Source: Pyrrhosoma nymphula (Eukaryota; Arthropoda; Insecta; Odonata; Coenagrionidae). Taken from it: 64,000 nt of DNA. The notes under the pieces were generated by a model. The model ran no database searches and was not told where the DNA came from. It worked only from the letters and a program-made list of their open reading frames with translations. The translations under genes were made by a program, and so were the position numbers. The DNA lies in contig OY754339.1 of assembly GCA_963573305.1 (NCBI GenBank), positions 13,625,941-13,689,940 of the forward strand, in the 5' to 3' direction. Positions 43,350-55,570 of this stretch are shown here, in pieces (the stretch's first letter is position 1; each line of letters opens with the position of its first letter).

Positions 43350-46090
43350 TTGTCTGTCATAATCATAATCTTTATTCATCTGTTGCACAACAGGCATTGT
43401 GGTAGATGTCGTCAGTCATTATACACCTCATGTGAGGATACAGGAACAACACAATGCACAGAATACAAAACACATTATGAGTATAAATTAGAACCTTATT
43501 GTAGAGAAGTCAATTTCAAAGTATTAATCTAGAGAGTATAAAGGTTTTGTTTAAAGCCATTTCTCTAGGGCCGTGCGGAAAACTTGGTCACCTACCATTC
43601 TTGCTGAGTTGGGCAGCATATTAAAGCACTTAATAGCCAAATTTTCATATTTAAATGATTTAGCCAGTTTACAGTGAGGCATGTCTAGTTTGTGGTTGGC
43701 TCTAGTGGCGTGGTTATGTACATCATCCCTTATTGAGTACATGTGCAGATTTACTTTTGTGTACAACAGAATATGAAATATATATAGGCTATATACAGTC
43801 ATTATGCCTAATATAAAAAAAAGTGGTTTACAATGTTCATTAAATCCTGTGTTAGTGATTACCCTAACCACCTTCTGAAGTAATAATATCAGTTTTACAT
43901 CTGAGTCATGCCCCCAAAATCTGATACCATATGTAAGGTGTGATTGAAAATATGCGTAGTATGCATTAAGAAGATTGTCTTTGGTCACACACCATTTCAG
44001 TTTTCTGATTAAGAACAGGGCTCTGGCAAGTTTTTTCCTAATGTTAAAAATGTGAGAACTCCAAGTTAATTTGGGGTCAAGGTGAAAGCCAAGAAGTTTA
44101 ACAGCTTCATTTTCTAGTGGAACATGTTGAAGAGGACAAGTAAAAAATTGGGTTTTCATTGGATTCATAAAGAATTTATTAGCTGAGAACCAATCATTTG
44201 CTTGAGCTAGCGTGTCAGATATCATCTTAGTTGTCTCCGTGGGATTGATACCCTGATGCAAGAAAGTTGTGTCATCAGCATACAGGACACAATCAGTGGA
44301 TACATTCGTTGGTAGGTCATTGATCATCTGTAGGAATAGGAGGGGACCAAGTACAGATCCTTGAGGCACCCCATACCTAACCTTGAGGAATTCTGATTGG
44401 GTACCATTAACCTGTACAAGCTGCTTGCAATTGCACAGATACAAGGACATGAATTCAAATTCCGCACCCTGGAAGCCATAGTACTGTAGCTTCTGTAGAA
44501 GCATTATGTGATCAACACAGTCAAAGGCAGATGCCAGATCACAGGGTAAGTGATAAACTATGCTTTTCTTCAAATGCATTGATAATTTGCTTGATTATAC
44601 AATCAACTGTTTGAGTTGTGCTTTGCCAACTCAAACAGTTGGGATGCTGGAGATTGGACGGTAGCTACTAGGCGAATTTATATCGTCATGCTTATAAACA
44701 GGAATCGCCTTTGTGTATTTGAGGCTGTCAGGAAAATTACCTGATTGAAAGCATGAATTGGTGACTGTTGCAAGAGGATATGCTATTGAGTGAATAACTG
44801 ACTTGATTGAAGTTACTAGAAAGACAAAATATATCCTTACTGTTGGGAGTTTTTAAAAGATTTTACAGCTCTGATTATTTCCAACTGTGAAGTTTCCTTC
44901 CACCAAAAGGGGATGCTATCGGTATGGAAATTCTGAAGGAGTTGGACAGAAGTCACCTCACTGTTGCTGACACAAGGAAGTATGCTCTCCTTAGAGTTAA
45001 AAAATGATGCATTAAGAACATGAGTCTCAATTGGTATTTCCTTGTGCTTGGTGGACAAACGTGTTTCCCTCTTAATGACAGACCAAGCTGCCTTGCATTT
45101 ATTCAAAGCATTAGCTATGTAATTATTGTCGGAATTGTATTTAGCTAGGATTAGTTCAGCATGATTCTGGACCCGGGGACTTCGTTCAATCGAGCAAGGT
45201 TGTTTTATTATCCCGTTGTGCGGTATAATTATATCTCCCCTCGGTCCACAAATGACAGCTATGTCTGACTCATGCATGGTGTTGTCCTTAGTGTATACAC
45301 TTTCAAAGAAGTAGTTTGATGTGTTGGCTATGCCACTATTGTTAGTGACTACTTTTGACACTTTTGTCCATCAAAGACTACAGTGGAACGTTTACCCTGA
45401 AGTTCTCTTTTGATTTTACTATGGACTCTACTGTAATTTTTTAAGTCTCAAAAATTCCAATATGATCACCTATGCCTTTGAGAATACTGACGTATTTGAT
45501 AATCGCAGGGTGACTGAGAAGTCTAATACTTTGATTCCTTGATGGGTTCGTTAGCACCTTGAGTAAGAGAGTGGTTTGAAAATGCATTGAGTAATGCCTC
45601 GCTAGTGTCTCGGTCTCTTGATGTAGTTTCTACCCTTAGGTTTCCCACTGTAATAGACGAAAGGTTGAAATCCCTGCTGAGTATTATTATGCTTTTTCTG
45701 TTTCTTGAGGCAAATTTAGATATTTGAGCTTCTAGCTGGTATATATCTTCCTTGTTAGAATTGGGTGGCCCGTGAAATGAACAAACATGAATACTTCTTT
45801 TGTTCCGTTCCTTAATGCTGCACCAGACACTATTCCATTGATGAATGTGCGTGGTGCTATTTAAATGTAATTCAACTGATAAGAATACTCCACTGCCTGC
45901 CCTTTAGGTTGATGACATCCATAGATTGTCTACCCTGGCAGAAATACTTCACTATTGCTTATATCTTCTTCAAGCCAACTCTCTGTTCTGAATTTTGAAG
46001 TATATGCTGCTGATCATTGGCACGTGTGTTCTTAAAACCGTGACAGTTTACTGCTGTTAGATTGATTATGTTTTTGGTTTCATGTGAGTT
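43350..46090 (-). mobile_element. non-LTR retrotransposon (CR1/Jockey group), 5'-truncated
   Basis: The minus strand carries degraded endonuclease sequence (about 46080-45380, beginning INLTAVNCHGFKNT), a linker ORF (45361-44837) and a nearly open reverse transcriptase (44579-43551). The 3' end near 43350 is AATAAAGATTATGATTATGA. The element lies 1.2 kb downstream of fzr in opposite orientation. Confidence 0.85.
43551..45361 (-). pseudogene. LINE ORF2, linker and reverse transcriptase
   Basis: The 342-codon segment 44579-43551 holds DLASAFDCVDHIMLLQKLQY (motif A, catalytic Asp), RYGVPQGSVLGPLLFLQMIN (motif B), CVLYADDTTFLHQG (motif C, YADD intact), LLGFHLDPKLTWSSHI, and a C-terminal region ending FNMLPNSARMVGDQVF. 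The segment 45361-44837 is the linker between endonuclease and reverse transcriptase (ANALNKCKAAWSVIKRETRL). Between them a short stretch with stops or frameshifts (44580-44836) has lost the fingers domain frame. The polymerase core is the best preserved of any element in the window. The product would copy element RNA at the target site; the endonuclease is broken, so it is not autonomous. Confidence 0.85.
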
Positions 46091-47399
46091 GTTTGTTCTT
46101 GTCTTAGTTTGTGTGTTTTATTGTAGATGTTCACTGGATACACTAAAAAATATAAGTTTCACTTATCCTCAGAAGTGAAATGGTTGTTGTTAATTTGGTT
46201 ATTTTGTTTCCGCTTCACAAAACTCTTCTTTGAATACTATCATCAAGTATTTTTGAACCTCCTTGTAAAAATGTTTGTCAGGATTGCAACTTGCATTCAG
46301 CTGGCAATTTTCATTTCAGAAAGTTTCTTTTGGTGCTGAAAGGTAACTCTCAGTTTATTTCTTTGAAATAGCAATGTGCAAACTTCAAGTTTTCTGGAAA
46401 GAAAGTGAAAATATGAATTAGCTGCTGAAATTCCAGGTAATTTTTGTTAAAATTAATAATCGTCCCGTGACCTTGCCTCTCTTTCTGCAACCAGTTCTCC
46501 CCCAGGAAAATGATGTACATTCTAACTATTATCGTAAAAGTTCAGAAATCATTAATATTATGTACTTTGGCTAACATATTCAGCCAAAAATTATCTCTCT
46601 GACGAGAGAGAAAGATGGAGTGAAAAAGAAATTGTAATATCCGATGAGAACAGTGACCCTTTTCTACTCGTAGGCTAATTTTTTTATCGCCGGTGTGGTC
46701 ATTATGGTAACTGTGATTTGAAGATATCGTAATAAATGCCAGCAGTATGCTTTTGTAATATCATCAGAATTTCTTAAACTGCAGAATGGAGTTAATTGAC
46801 ATTTTGCACTAATTTGAAGCAAGAATATATAATTACCATAGTGAGTAATATAAATTTAAAACCACAAAGATATTCTTTCCATCTCCCCAATGAGTACTCA
46901 CCAATACAATACATGCTGACAGATAATCTGTAAGGTAGTCACCTTGCCTAGCAAACCAATACTGAAATACTGAAACACCCCCCCCCCCCCCCCCCCCGGG
47001 AGAGAGTGGCGTTCTAGTTCTCCCGGGGGGGTATTCCATACTCAAACTTCTCTCACGTTTGGGACTTGTAGCCATGCATTTGCATATACTCTCCCTTTAC
47101 TCCTTTAAAAGGACACAAAAACTATTAAACTAATAAAAATTAAAAATTTTTGATGAAATTTGGGAGGGGGTCATGACCCCTGTGACAAGGGAGAAACCCC
47201 CCCCCCCCCTAAATCCGCCACTGACTGAAACTCCACTGAACGGGTGAAAACTGGCTTGAAACTACCTTGCAACTGGACTGCACTGCCTTGGCCTCAACAA
47301 GAAAAACTGCGATCAACTGAAACTCCACTGCTACACTCCCTTGCTACTCCATTGAAATAGAACTGCTTCACTCTTGCTGCATGAGTGCTCCACTGCCAC
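46091..47399. other. intergenic DNA with homopolymer C tracts
   Basis: No gene. Poly-C runs at about 46977-46997 and 47201-47213. The second is part of a repeat whose minus strand begins CAGTGGCGGATTTAGGGGGG (47225 leftward), a tip typical of DNA-element-derived repeats in many invertebrates. Confidence 0.5.
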
Positions 47400-48180
47400 T
47401 AAACTGAACAGTTCTACATCTACAAAATACCCTGCAAGCCACCTCAGGGGTGTGTGGCAGGGGGTGAGTAATCACCAACATGCATTACACTATACCCTAT
47501 AGTTAGTGTAACTACGACTAATTATGCATTAGCATAAATCGCTAATGCTTGTCACGAGGCGAAGCCTCACAAGCATGTACCACTACGCTACAGATGTCAT
47601 CACAATGGAGAGGGACCGTCAATATACATGCATTCTACAACTACACAGATGGACAGAGACTCAAGACCCATGTAGAAAACATTCTAGGCGTGCTGTTAGT
47701 ATGTACTAGGTAACAGATAAGGATTCAAGTATTAGGAGTACTACTACTACTAACAATAAGAGCTACACTACCTAACGACAAACCTAGATAAAAGTCTCAT
47801 TGGCAGCTGTTATGGTCCCTTATCGTTCGTGGGAAAAATGACATTTTAAATCTGTCCGTTCTGCAGTCTAGTTCCCTAATTTTACTCTCATGATCTGATC
47901 TACCCTAGTATGTCGGATTTCGTAACATATTATTAACGTCGTCAGAGAATAGACCTGTTTGGAACTTACATAATACATTGAGTCTAAATTTTAATCGACG
48001 GTCTGAAAGCTTTTCCCATCCCAGTTGCTGCAAAAGGTCAGTAACACTAACGAGATTATCAAAACGGCATTTAACGTATCTTTTCGATTTTCGCTGCACG
48101 CGTTCTAACTCAGTTTCCAAGCCTATCCCTTAAGGATCCCAAATACTGGCGGCATATTCTAAGTGGGGTCAGGCCAAATA
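47400..48180 (-). mobile_element. LINE 3' end (Jockey/CR1-group)
   Basis: The minus strand at 48170-47905 reads LEYAASIWDP, a stop, METELERVQRKSKRYVKCRF and LLQQLGWEKLSDRRLKFRLN: the 'LEYAA-x-WDP ... ELE-x-VQR-x-x-x-R-V ... LGWE-x-L-x-x-RR' signature of the C-terminal domain of insect LINE ORF2. The 3' UTR (47900-47410) contains the gtggcagggggtga word shared with 43128-43195 and the block shared with 40385-40620. Confidence 0.75.
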
Positions 48181-48379
48181 TTGGCATATCAGTTGGCCCA
48201 GGTCAGGCCATCCTTTAAACTCCACTGTTTCTCCCTTGTCACGTCATTTTATTGCCTTGCCACTCAGCTCCTGCAGTATTTAGGTATCCCCACTCCCAAC
48301 CTAACTGAACTGCTTCTCTCTTGCTGCATGAGTGCTCCACTGCCACTGAACTGGATATTTGGCCTAGGCCAGGCCACTC

Positions 48380-48840
48380 TGGGAGTCAGAGCCTCGCGGT
48401 CGAAAGCGATCCAACCCTTCACCGCGGGCAGTTTATGGCAGCAACTGACCAGTCACACTTTAGTTTATAAATTCTAAAAGTTTAACATAAATCGCAACAT
48501 TGTGTTCGCCATTGTGTTGAACTAATCACGCTGATGAAAAAGATTTTTTTATCGCAGTTATACGATATATATTAACCATTTTACGCGCTTTAGTAAACCA
48601 AGCCAGTTTAATGTACATTATATTACTAAGTACGTAAAATGGTTAATCTTTATCGTATAACTGCGATGAAAAAACATTTTCATCAGCGTGACTAGTGCAA
48701 CACAAAGACGAACATAATTCTTCGATTTATGCGTAACTAATAGAAGTTATAAACTATAGTGCGACTGGTCAGTTGGTCCCATAAACCACCCGCGGTGAAG
48801 GGGTCAGTCGCCTTCGACGCCGAGGCTCGGACTCCGAGTT
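48380..48840. mobile_element. foldback element with about 220-bp inverted arms
   Basis: 48380-48600 is the reverse complement of 48610-48840 with roughly 85% identity, e.g. cccttcaccgcggg / cccgcggtgaagggg, aactgaccagtc / gactggtcagtt, atcgcagttatacgat / atcgtataactgcgat, taaaccaagccagtttaa at the centre. Practically the whole element is arm. The word ggcctaggcca lies outside at both sides (48361 and 48890) but not adjacent, so it may not be a target duplication. Confidence 0.85.
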
Positions 48841-48956
48841 CGAGTGCCTCCCGAAGAAATCCCCTCTTGTTCTTTCAGCTGAAACCCGTGGCCTAGGCCA
48901 AGGGTTTTCTTGAACTCTATATTCTCAGGCGTTACTTTGTAAAATTCCATATTGAC

Positions 48957-49130
48957 AGAATCAAAACAAACTTTGTAAATTTTACAATGGATTGTATTCA
49001 ATACGACCAGTTTCATCGCATAAGCGACGTCTTCAGGTGTCGCCACTACACCTGAAGATGTCGCTTATGCGATGAAACCGGTCGTATTGAATAAATCCAT
49101 TGTAAAATTTACAAAGTTTGTTTTGATTCT
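48957..49130. mobile_element. Penelope-like palindrome with paired hammerhead-like cores
   Basis: Nearly perfect inverted arms: agaatcaaaacaaactttgt (48957-) and its complement ending at 49130, with gcgacgtcttcaggtgt / acacctgaagatgtcgc around a 7-base centre (49041-49047). The plus arm (49052-49086) reads CTGAAGA-TG-TCGC-ttat-GCGA-T-GAAAC-CGGTC-GTA; the minus strand of the left arm (49036-49010) reads the same with one C for T change. Confidence 0.75.
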
Positions 49131-52100
49131 TTCAAGGGTTTTCTTGCTATTGTGCTCAATGATCCATTCGGTAACAAGAATTTTAAGAAACATCTACCCG
49201 GTGTGTTTACCACGTGGTCCCTGGTCCTTCACCCGAAATTTTGGAAAAAATGGGAAGCCTGCAAACGAATCGGAGAGATAATTCAGCCAGTAAACACTTC
49301 ACTGAGAGCTTTGCGTTATTAATTTTCTTTATACATTATGTTATTTATACGTGTTTATTGGTACATACATTCAGCAATTCTCTCCTTTCAACATTTCTGC
49401 AAGTTAGGGGTCGTACATAGACTACGTTACCGTTTTCAATGATTTTTTACCCCTCTCCCCCACCTCCCTTCGTTGACAACCGTAGTATTTTCCCCAAACC
49501 CCCTCCTCCCCCCCCCAGCCCCTGACATGTAACGTTGTCTCTACAAATGAAATTTTCAATTCAAAATTATTTTCTCAAGTATTGAGTGAGTTTATTTTTA
49601 GGGAAAGGTTGATAGAAAAGTTTTGTCACGAGGTCGATTTTTAAGGTGGTTGGAGCGAGATAGTTCCCTAGTCATAATGGAGACCATATTCAAATTTTAT
49701 TTTTTGATTTCAGCGTCTGTAAGAATTACGAAATAAATATTGTAATATTAATGGCGCAAAGATATAGTTATATGTGACCTCGATACTCAGTAACTAAATA
49801 AATAAAGCTACACAAGTCTAAACTTGACTCATTTTCGCACGCCGTATGGCTGAAAACCCTTCAAAACAGCAGGTTTTTTGCGATTCTGAAAAATTACTTC
49901 GGTGAGTAATAGATAAATTTTTATAAATAGTTGAGAAAACATGAACACTATACACCGATAGTTATTTGACGAAATCTAGGTGCTAGAAGTGCCTATTTTT
50001 TTTAAAAATATTCTCCCTCTGGAGCGCAGAGACGTAATCTACCCCATGTAAAACAGCTTGCATTTTCATGCAAATTGCTCGAAGAGTAGTTTGGCAAGGG
50101 GTAGATATTATGATCTCATTGGAAATATGAGAGGTTTTTCCCTCTAAAATGAGGCCAAATTCATCAAATTCTTGGTGAAGTGAATTTTCGCTCAAACTAC
50201 CTTAACCCGCGAGAATGTAAAAATGTTAGCAATTTGATGGTATGAAGACTTGCAGCATTGTAGAAGCAAAAGTTCAGTCACATTGAGTTATAGTCGAAGC
50301 TTGGGGTGTATGAAACACCCCGCGCGCCCTTTCTCATGTTAAACTCTGTAGTGTTGTCGACGCGATGTTTACGAGTAAAGAAACGTAAGCAGGCGCATTG
50401 TAACAGCTACGTTACTTTGAGTGAACCCCCCCTCCCAAATTTGAACCAACATTTTCTTTTTTCCTTTGAAACTGAAAATTCGTGAGCTGCTGGAAAATAT
50501 TTTCCTGAACCTAAAACACTATTGATTTATTAGTGCCGCAAAAGTTACAACCTTTTTCATTTAACTTCCATAAAATGCGCATTGTGTCTTGGCTGTGCAC
50601 AGAAAATTAAAGTTGATGTATTTTAGGTTCAGTCCTGCCTCATGATTGATAGCAAACTGAAGAAGAAGAAGATTCCCAAAGACTAACATGTGAGTGATTA
50701 GACTCCAAAAATGGGCACACGAAAATCGTCAGATTTTAAAACGGTCAAAACGGGACAGTTGTATGAGTTTGGTTGAAATCGCTCTGGAGTCAATCAATAC
50801 CCCTCGTAACCTATGAAATCGCGTGATGCTACGTGATTCATAGGAGTGTCGACTCACTAAAATGGCCCAAAGTTTGGAATAAGGATTCCAATTGTGATTT
50901 TGCAGAAGCCGGTAGTCAGCCTGCAAGGAACGGGGAGGGAACGGCAGGGGACACCACACAGAGCAAATGTTGGAAGTCAAATGACGTTTTTTTAAGCTTA
51001 AAGATTGAAAATAACGCTTAGTAAGTTTTACCATAATGGTCTGAGGATCCCCACGAGACTTTTATGGGGGCATATATCCACCTCCCTCCACTTGTGTCCT
51101 GGTCATTGCGTTTGTTTTGTAAATTTGATAATGGAAATGAAAATTCAGCGCCATAGGTTAATAACATGATTGTGCTTGCGTTGAAGAAGTAGAAACGACT
51201 ATGAAGGATGGCGATGATAGACTCAATCAAAACATCTTCCCAATCTGGTAAGCTATCGCAAAAAAATTCCATTGAAATGCTTTACAGGAATTTTCAACAT
51301 AGTTATGCTTGTAATTCCTAAAGTAGATATGCCTGAATAAGGAGCGAGAATCTAGGAACACATATTTCGCTTATTATAATAATCGATGTCAACTAGTTAT
51401 TGACATTTTGTCATTACTGCATCGACATACATTTGAAGCTGATTGTAAGTTATACTTGTAAACTCTCGTGTTTAATTGTATTAACACAGTTATGTAGCAA
51501 AATAACTGAATTCACCTTCGTCGTCGAAGTTATAGTAGTATTGTTTCGTGCAAATAGTTTAAATATCGCGGCGCGCGTAGATTGACTCAGGAGGGCATAT
51601 CGTAACCATTTTACTGGACAAATGTGAAAACTTATCGGGCCTACGGAGAGTCGGCTACGGACAGTGAAGTTAGTTCTTGCGCTAACTCGAGACGAACCAC
51701 ATTCTCAGTGAAACGTGCGCCCCAAGTGAGGGGAAGAGTTCGGACGTGTTCCTTACCCCTGGTGTTCCACACCGGCCGGCCTCTTCCACGTGAGAAACCC
51801 ACACAGCATAGGACTGGAACTGAAGAACGTCATAGTATCATCTAGTTTATTCATTTATATGTGAGGAATATTGTAAGTATCATTTTGTCTATTCATTTCT
51901 ATGCGTTGTTGCTTATTAAACGAATAGTCTCGTTCTCATGATTCTAATTGTACTTCGGAAATTCGTTTACTACATTTGTATCCTACATAAATTTGGTCCT
52001 TCGAGCAGGATTTTTGGAAACGGATTTATTAACAAATGATTATTATCTTGAATTAATGCCCTGGCTGATACAGCTATTCGCCATTGTATCTTCTAATCTC

Positions 52101-53575
52101 GCAGGTTATCGCCGTTTGTCATTGAAATATTTGTTTGAATTTTGCCTTTTGGTTGATTTTTGCATTTTGAAGCAGAAGTGATTAGTGTTTTTCATTAATC
52201 AAGTGAAATTGTTGTATGTATTCGCGCTCCTGAGGCAGTCTTAAGTTTGCGTGATTCTTTCCGCGATTTTTAAGTCCTTTTGGCCCTTTAGATTTTGATA
52301 ACCGCCCTTCCAAGTCACACTCTCCTTTTCCCCCTCCTTTCGTGTGCGCATTACTCATATCTCAAGAAGCTCGAAACTCAGACGGCGGAACTCCCCCCTC
52401 CACAGAGGAATCACCAAGGACGACCCTCCTCATTCCACATCGTACGTCGTAATTATAGGAATCAGGCTCTGCTTGTGCCCCCTCTACACCATAGAGCTAG
52501 GTATTTGAGTGCTTAAGAGGTCTCTAAAAGCGGCACAAATACCTTTTTCTGCTGATCACAGTAATGTGTACGATTTCGCTTCACCAAGGCAAAGATAATT
52601 ATGCATTAATTTCGCTTGCTTGATTGCAAATAAAAGTGGTTACAATGAGGATTCATCTCTTTTTATCGATATGTAAGTACATATACGTGTGTAACGGTTA
52701 TCTCTCTCTCTACGCTAACGATAACTTGTTACTCTGTAACAGCGATATTTGGTGTCAACATTTTCCGGTGAAGGTAAAGGAAACAATTCAATGCATGTTT
52801 CACAAAGTGCATTTAACACTTCATTTGCGTGGTGTGCAGTATCTCGTTTGTTGTCACATTTCGTTGATAATGAGCCTAAGTTGTTTTAAATATTAGTTTT
52901 GGTGACAATCGTAATAGAGGAAGCTCCAAAAAATGAAATATACGAGTCTTCAGCATGAAAGCTTCATTGGAGGAACACCACTGGGTGGCGATGCTATTTC
53001 CACTGTAATTAACTTCCTGGTGCTCGTATACTGTAACTTTAAATATTTTAGGGAGTACCCGTTATCCAAGAGCAGTTTTAATCATGAGCGTACATGATCA
53101 AAGCAAAATAGGCGAATCCGTATTTCGTTATCGTCATAGGCGTCGCATGAAATGCAGTGAAACTACGACAAGCGACCACCGACAGTTTCGCTGAAAAATA
53201 GACGTCAAGACGTTTCGACAGGTGTTTCAAGGCGCCTCGATAGATTGTTTCTAGGAGTATAATTGCAAATGTGCAGGCGGCTTCTTTAACAAAAGTAAGA
53301 AAACTATTGAGCTCACTATTTATTTAGAGCGTTTACACAAATCACGTTTGTTTCATTTTTATTTAACCTCTTCGTCAATCCCCTTGGCCGACGACTCAAT
53401 GACAGGTCTAGTGAAAATAATGTTTTAAATAAAAATTCTGAGTGTTCTCATTGAAATATGTGATCCATAACATTCATCGGCTTTTCCGGCATTAAGGCTC
53501 TCAAGGTCCTGATGACTTTATGCATCTGGTCACCCAATCTGGTTAGGATGATTTTAATCTCATTGTAAGTGAGGC
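49131..53575. other. intergenic DNA, no gene recognised
   Basis: Short unconnected ORFs only. ggggtcgtacatagactacg (49408-) resembles a DNA-element tip, but no partner end was found. A GC-richer stretch at 51570-51830 and a Pro/Ser-rich one at 52295-52516 give short frames with no family I recognise; an unspliced exon or LTR-like sequence cannot be excluded. 53390-53575 is probably the 3' UTR of the R4-like LINE that follows. Confidence 0.4.
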
Positions 53576-55570
53576 ATTATTATTATTATTAAATTTATTA
53601 CTTTAGTAAAATTCCCCTCCTAGTCCCCAGCAAGTTTCAGTTTTCATTGCCGTCATAATGGCTGGAAATTCGGGAGGTGTTCGTTGCTTCTCGTAACCAC
53701 GTCCGACGCCCAGCGGATAGGTGGCTACATTGTGAGGGAGATACAATCTGGCGACGGAAGATTTCGGACAAAGACTTCTGAAGATGGTCCTCGCTTTTAT
53801 CGTTCCCTTATATAGGTTCTGCAACTCTTTGACGATCCATTTCATGCATCCAAAGGTGTACAGCAGTGTAGGAACAGCTAACATGTTTGTGGCAATAACT
53901 TAGGTTTTTCCAGACAGCTCCGAACTCCAGATTTTCCTGAGAGTCTGTCTGTACTTGGCAGTGAGCCTTTCCTTCACTGCTGCAACCTCCTGCATTCGGC
54001 GTTATGGGATGCCGAGGTACTCAGAGCTATCATCGTCCTCGAGGTGACGAATGACGCTCCCGTCAACGAGTTGCACGTCTTCCTTTATCTCCGAAAATCT
54101 TCCTCTCGCCAAGTGAATAGATGCACACTTGTCCAATTCGAACTCCATCCCTATAGCCTTATCCAATTATTCCAGTACGGTGTCTAGGGCAGCGTGAAGG
54201 TCTTTTGCATTTGAAGTGTAAATATTTAGGTCAATCATATATACCTATAATTAATGGGTGACCTAATGCTTTCTGTCAAATGGAGCCTCGTCGTAGCCCT
54301 AGGGGCAGAGGTAGAAGGGAAATACTGAACAAAAGGGGGCTCGATCTATCGCCTTGAAAAACGCCACGGTGATATGTTACTAACCGTGTAGAAACTGACC
54401 GCTTGCTTAAGATAAGGACGAAGTGCGTTTTTCAGAGTGGTGACAGGCGTTGGATACAGGACAAAACCTCCGGGTGGACTTTTATCAACTTCAGCATGGC
54501 GATTAAAAGGTCATGCGAAGTGGTGTCAAAGGCCTTTAAGTAGTCCACCCAGGCCATTGATAGGTTTCGCTTATGCTGGATGGCATCCTGGCATATGTAC
54601 TTATCAATGAGCAGGAGGTCCTTGCATCCCGCGATTCCCCGCTTTGAGCCCCTCTGCTCGTACACCTCTTCCCACACAGGCTGGTCGTGATGAAGGATAA
54701 GGTATCTCAAGATCTAGGCGAACGCCTTGTATACAGTGTTGAGGCAGGTTAAAGGGTAGTTCTTTGGATCAGACAAGCCCTCCCTTCTTAGTTATGAGAA
54801 CCGCGCGTCTCTCAGTCAGACAAGTTGGAATTGGTTCTTGCAATTAGCTTTCCAGAAAGGACGTGAAGACTGAACTTCTTTCACCATAAGTTGTTGACGG
54901 CATCCATTTCTGGAGCCGAGAAGTTCTTGTTGCCAGAGAAGGTCTTCTTCACGTCACTTTCTGTAAATGAAAGAGGCCAATCCACATCTTGTAGGTGGCG
55001 GTCACACAACTCTTTAAAGAGGCCTATGGCCGGAGTGTATCCGTTTTGCTGGCTTAGAAGTTTCATAGATATCCTTCCAGGAACGTTCAACCTCTTGGGC
55101 GGGTGACGGAGATTCAACGACGGACGGAGGAGGTCGAAAGAGACGGGATAGGTAAAGAAGAAAGGTTGAGTTCTCCCTCTTGGGGAGTTTTTTTTCCCGA
55201 GCTGTGGTGAGTGATCGTTCTCTATCGACCCCATGTTGTTTAATGCTTGCTGCCCTATGCCCCTGGAGATATTGTGACACTGTACTGGAATAGAATGTGG
55301 TGGAATAGAGGGATGGAGTTCAAATTCGACAAGTGTGCATCCATCCACCTGGTAAGAGGAAGATTTTCGGAGAACAAGAAAGACGTGCAACTAGTTGACG
55401 GGAGCGTCATTCGTCACCTCGAGGACGATGATAGCTCTGAGTACCTCGGAATCCCCCGACACCGAATGCAGGAGGTTTCAGCAGTGAAGGAAAGGGTTAA
55501 CCGCCAAGTGCAGACAGACTCTCCGGAAAAACTGGAATTCTGAGCTGTCTGGAAAAAACAAGGTTCTTGC
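53576..55570 (-). mobile_element. R4/Dong-like LINE with 5' inversion
   Basis: The minus strand (55250 to 53576) carries ORF segments of one element and ends in an (AAT)n tract at 53576-53594. The distal segment 55290-55570 lies on the plus strand and duplicates the thumb region also found on the minus strand at about 54150-53920 (MEF-[EK]-x-DKCASIHL-x-RGRFSE, DVQLVDGSVIRHLEDDDSSE). Such inverted 5' ends arise by twin priming during LINE insertion or by a second insertion. Confidence 0.75.
53603..55250 (-). pseudogene. R4/Dong-like reverse transcriptase, minus-strand segments
   Basis: In order on the minus strand: SPAQEVERSWKDIYETSKPA and a fingers segment, (54710-54432) CKDLLLIDKYICQDAIQHKR with NLSMAWVDYLKAFDTTSHDL (motif A Asp present), (54150-53920) MEFELDKCASIHLARGRF with VIRHLEDDDSSEYLGIP, then (53884-53603) MLAVPTLLYTFGCMKWIVKE and ARLYLPHNVATYPLGVGRG. 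The alternation of 'LPVLTYSFG-x-x-x-W' and 'RLYLPR-x-x-GGRGL' patterns is the R4/Dong post-RT domain. Stops and frameshifts separate the segments, and the YADD box was not found intact. Confidence 0.7.

Noticed and set aside
46977..47215. Poly-C tracts as a functional signal
   Set aside because: Homopolymer runs of this kind are probably repeat-associated or sequencing-sensitive; no supporting context.
51624..52516. Possible unknown gene or LTR in 51.6-52.5 kb
   Set aside because: Two short unconnected frames without motifs, no paired LTRs, primer-binding site or splice-consistent joining could be seen.
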